Shown here piece by piece: positions 61,158 to 64,000 of a stretch of 64,000 nucleotides of DNA; within the stretch, counting starts at the first letter, position 1, and each line of letters begins with the position of its first letter. Below the pieces are notes generated by a model. That model had not been told where the DNA came from. It ran no database searches and saw only the letters and a list, made by a program, of their open reading frames with translations. Position numbers and translations under genes: made by a program. The stretch is taken from NCBI GenBank assembly GCA_037440065.1, contig JBBIUV010000016.1, forward strand, positions 372,001 to 436,000, in the 5' to 3' direction. Origin of the DNA: UBA1563 sp037440065. Its GTDB lineage: Bacteria > Bacteroidota > Ignavibacteria > Ignavibacteriales > Ignavibacteriaceae.

Positions 61158-63551
61158 ATGGAAATGAAAAAACTTATTCTACTCTTCCTCCTTACGCGTT
61201 CACTTTTAGGACAAGATTTATCAGGTACAAAAATTTATATTAATCCGGGTCATGGAGGTCATGATTCCGATGACAGATTTATATCGGCAACCGGTTTTTG
61301 GGAATCTGAAGGTAATTTAGATAAAGGTATCGCACTTCGAAGTATTCTGCAAAAACTCAATGCTACTGTTTATATCTCTCGAGTTGCAAACACCTCTGCT
61401 GACGATCTACCACTTAATCAAATTGTTGCTGATTGTAACGCAAAAAATGTTGATTATTTCCACTCAATTCATAGTAACGGATTTAATGGTCAATCCAATT
61501 ATACACTTTTACTCTTTCAAGGAAAAGATTACACACCGACTTATCCGGGTTCGTTAACCATGGCTAATTATGTTGTGGATGAAATTTATAAAGCGAATAG
61601 AACAACGGCAAAATATAGCCGTGGTGATTTTGATTTTTATGGCACCGGCCAACCTTATCTTGGTGTCTTCAAAAATTTAAATGTTCCAGGTACTTTATCC
61701 GAAGGTTCATTTCACGATTACATTCCTGAATCGTGGCGATTGATGAATGCCTCATACAAAAAACATGAAGCATGGGCAATTGCAAGAGGTTTCCTAAAAT
61801 ATTTTAACCAACCGGGTTTCTCAACGGGAATAATTGCGGGCCTAGCAAGGGATATAAATAAAACAGTGAGTTACTACGCAATTTCTTCTAAAGGAGATAC
61901 AAAGGTTCCAGTTAATTTCCTCAAAGTAACACTTCAACCAGGTGACAGAGTTTATCCAGGCGATAATCTAAACAACGGTTTTTACATGTTCGACAGTGTT
62001 GCCGCGGGAACTTACAAATTATATTTTGAATCACCTGATTACGCGAAAGATTCCGCCACAGTTGTTGTGGTTGCAAATCAAACAGTTTTTTCAGACAAAC
62101 TGATGCTCTACGATTCAACCATAGCTCCGTCTGTTTTATCGCACATACCGGATGTTAATTTTGGTGACAGCGTTTCTACAACCTCAAAAGTAAAAATCAA
62201 TTTCAATAAACCGATGTCTACAACTGCAACTGCGAATGCTTTTTCAATTGAACCTACCATAGAAGGAACATTGAGTTGGGAAAATCTGAATATGACATTA
62301 GTTTTTTCACCGACGGTCAGTTTTGAAAAATCGACATTCTATACCGTGAATTTATCAACCGGAGCAAAAAGTGTTTCGAATGTTTCGATAACACAACCTT
62401 ATAGTTTTTCGTTTTTAACGAAAAACAGAAACAGATTAAATCTTTTAAGCAGTTACCCTATTGATAACCAAGAGGGAATAAGCACGTCGTTATTCGGAAG
62501 GATAAAATTTGATGCTCCAATTTTAAGTTCATCGGTAGGGGCAAATATTTCTCTCTACTCACCGCAGAATATGTTATTACCGGTCTCAACATTATCCACG
62601 GTAGAAAATGGTATTGGAGTAATTTCATTCCAACCGCAAAGTAGTTTGGAAATAAACAGTGAATATAAACTGGTTATTGGTGAGTCATTGAAAGATTCCG
62701 AAGGAATTCCGACGGGTGTAAAAGATACAATTTGGTTTAAAACGGTTTCTGAAAAATATTTATCTGGAACAATTATCGATAGTTTTGAAGTTATCGGACA
62801 GTGGAAAAATGCCGGATTAAATCCATGTTCAGTTGGAATCGATTCAGCAAAATCAACATTTAATGTTACCTTCAGCTACAAATATAGCGGTTTGAAGTCG
62901 GGAAGATTGGCTTATGTATTTACTCAATCGAGTGGAGGGGTTTGTCAATTTTATAGTACAGCAAAACCATCGATTGGTTCGGAGAATACATCAGAATTCG
63001 GCTTGTGGGTGAAAGGAGATCTAAGCGATAATATTTTGGAATACTGGTTTAATGATGAGAGTAACTCAAATTTTGAAGTAATGGTTGACACGATTAATTG
63101 GTCTGGCTGGCTATTAAAACGTATTCCAAGATTATCAATTGGTGGTTCGGGACAAAAATATTTTAACAGTATTGTGATCAAGCAAACTCCTAACGGAACA
63201 AAGAGCAGCATCATTTATGTTGATGACGCACAATATGATATTTTGCTTCCCGTAGATAAAGGCGAAAAGTCGATAACACCCGAAAGTTTAACTCTTTACC
63301 AGAATTACCCAAATCCATTTAATCCAACAACGACAATAAGTTACCACCTCTCGCAAAGTAATTACGTTACACTAAAAGTGTTTGATGTTTTGGGAAATGA
63401 AATAAAAACTCTCGTGAATGAATTCCAACACGCGGGAAGACATAATTGCGAATTAGGAATTAAGAATTACGAATTGACCTCCGGAGTTTACTTTTATCAG
63501 TTACGAGCCGGTGATTTTGTGCAAACAAAAAAGTTGGTGGTTTTGAAATAA
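61158..63551 (+). CDS. Secreted N-acetylmuramoyl-L-alanine amidase with Ig-like domains and T9SS signal
   Basis: 797 residues. A signal peptide (MEMKKLILLFLLTRSLLGQ; an ATG two codons later is also possible) precedes an Amidase_3 domain (about 20-220) with the zinc set IYINPGHGGHD, FWESEGNLD and SIHSNGF, and the catalytic Glu in GTLSEGSF. Then come a carboxypeptidase-regulatory-like domain (about 225-315), two Ig-like domains of the Big_5 kind (TSKVKINFNKPMSTTATANA), and a domain of carbohydrate-binding type. The C-terminal 80 residues are a T9SS module: LYQNYPNPFNPTTTISYHL, GVYFYQLRAGD, TKKLVVLK. It should cut peptidoglycan cross-bridges outside the cell. Confidence 0.88.
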   Translation: MEMKKLILLFLLTRSLLGQDLSGTKIYINPGHGGHDSDDRFISATGFWESEGNLDKGIALRSILQKLNATVYISRVANTSADDLPLNQIVADCNAKNVDYFHSIHSNGFNGQSNYTLLLFQGKDYTPTYPGSLTMANYVVDEIYKANRTTAKYSRGDFDFYGTGQPYLGVFKNLNVPGTLSEGSFHDYIPESWRLMNASYKKHEAWAIARGFLKYFNQPGFSTGIIAGLARDINKTVSYYAISSKGDTKVPVNFLKVTLQPGDRVYPGDNLNNGFYMFDSVAAGTYKLYFESPDYAKDSATVVVVANQTVFSDKLMLYDSTIAPSVLSHIPDVNFGDSVSTTSKVKINFNKPMSTTATANAFSIEPTIEGTLSWENLNMTLVFSPTVSFEKSTFYTVNLSTGAKSVSNVSITQPYSFSFLTKNRNRLNLLSSYPIDNQEGISTSLFGRIKFDAPILSSSVGANISLYSPQNMLLPVSTLSTVENGIGVISFQPQSSLEINSEYKLVIGESLKDSEGIPTGVKDTIWFKTVSEKYLSGTIIDSFEVIGQWKNAGLNPCSVGIDSAKSTFNVTFSYKYSGLKSGRLAYVFTQSSGGVCQFYSTAKPSIGSENTSEFGLWVKGDLSDNILEYWFNDESNSNFEVMVDTINWSGWLLKRIPRLSIGGSGQKYFNSIVIKQTPNGTKSSIIYVDDAQYDILLPVDKGEKSITPESLTLYQNYPNPFNPTTTISYHLSQSNYVTLKVFDVLGNEIKTLVNEFQHAGRHNCELGIKNYELTSGVYFYQLRAGDFVQTKKLVVLK

Positions 63552-63709
63552 GCATTTTGCAGGGAATGAATTTCTCTTTAAATTTGGGTTGTTCAGAATA
63601 ACATATCCGATTTGTCAAATTTTATTTAGACAGAAAGGTTAATAAGTTGGCGTTACCCATCTAAAAGCTCAAAAATTAATGATTATTAATACCACGAAAA
63701 GGATATCTC

Positions 63710-64000
63710 TTGTTTCTTGAGAATGCAACGGTTGATTCTGTTACTCAAATCGGAACAAATGTTTTTCTCTTAAAATTACTTTCTGAAAAGATCGCAAATC
63801 AAGCAAAACCGGGACAATTTGTAAATATCAAAGTTTCGGATACAAATTTTCCTCTACTTCGCCGTCCTTTCAGTATTTGTAATATAGAGAACAATTTTTT
63901 TAGCATCATGTTTACAACCATCGGTGGCGGAACTCATATTCTTCAAAACAAACAGCGTGGTGAAATTCTTGATGTGATGGGTCCTTTGGGAAATGGTTTT
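63710..64000 (+). CDS. pyrK: Dihydroorotate dehydrogenase electron-transfer subunit-like (3' end outside window)
   Basis: 97 codons are visible without a stop. The likely start is TTG at 63710, since AAAAGGA (63697-63703) lies six bases before it. The sequence has a ferredoxin-reductase FAD domain as in PyrK: KPGQFVNIKVSD, LLRRPFSI (the FAD-binding RPxS motif), FTTIGGGTHIL and MGPLGNGF. PyrK passes electrons from PyrD to NAD through FAD and a 2Fe-2S cluster; the cluster part would lie beyond the window. The 158-base gap before it shows no other gene. Confidence 0.85.
   Translation, partial: MFLENATVDSVTQIGTNVFLLKLLSEKIANQAKPGQFVNIKVSDTNFPLLRRPFSICNIENNFFSIMFTTIGGGTHILQNKQRGEILDVMGPLGNGF

Overview
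The window reads as a chromosomal segment of a low-GC, Gram-negative member of the Bacteroidota/FCB group, most likely an Ignavibacteria-type organism. The lines of evidence are: C-terminal type IX secretion (T9SS) sorting modules of the YQNYPNPFNPTTTISY and FlgD-like kinds; two PorV/PorQ-like outer-membrane proteins; a TAnnTTTG-type promoter in front of the tRNA; bacillithiol synthesis (BshC); and many tightly overlapped genes. This assignment is inferred from protein features, with no 16S gene in view. The segment is almost fully coding, with no gene-free stretch above 300 bases. No phage, IS element, CRISPR array or obvious island boundary was seen.

Left part (1-10.9 kb, nearly all minus strand): the end of a cupin gene, a THUMP-domain RNA methyltransferase, a 7-bp tandem repeat, a yeast-type cytosine deaminase, a very large TPR protein with three intact CbxX-type AAA+ modules, groES-groEL under a perfect CIRCE operator, a pyruvoyl-dependent arginine decarboxylase, tyrS and smpB. 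From 11 to 15 kb a sugar transporter and a secreted GH13 amylase stand together. From 15 to 21 kb the minus strand carries rsmI, a YjbR-like gene, a secreted M1 peptidase, a receiver-GAF protein and a DnaQ-UvrC fusion nuclease.

Middle (21-27 kb): a plus-strand run of ymdB-like, folD, deoC, a small HicB-like gene, a trmH-family gene and aroA, then bshC on the minus strand. From 27.5 to 34 kb comes a seven-gene, mostly overlapping operon for an unknown envelope glycoconjugate (flippase-like protein, two GT2 enzymes, polysaccharide deacetylase, radical SAM/SPASM-like protein, outer-membrane protein, site-2 protease). From 34 to 38.5 kb there is a T9SS cargo set (lipoprotein, propeller protein with sorting domain, two PorV-like barrels). 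From 38.5 to 44 kb there is a surface-polysaccharide set (FemAB-like protein, glycosyltransferases, Wzx-like flippase, GT9).

Right part (44-64 kb): glycerate kinase, thyA-dfrA, mutL, an acyl-CoA mutase large subunit with isobutyryl-type active-site residues, a UbiA-family transferase, two peroxiredoxins, and a compact ptpS-folE-SDR cluster that looks like tetrahydrobiopterin-type pteridine synthesis. These are followed by an ECF sigma/anti-sigma/Spy-like envelope-stress module, tRNA-Leu(GAG), alr, an unknown coupled gene, a mannose-1-phosphate guanylyltransferase, an RpiB-like protein with an altered active site, a TolB-like propeller, a T9SS-secreted amidase, and the start of a PyrK-like gene that runs off the window.

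The most interesting items are the pteridine cluster, the TPR-triple-AAA+ protein, the envelope operon with the radical SAM enzyme, and the stress module with a perfect 14-bp inverted repeat in its divergent promoter region. None of these can be called new without database searches.
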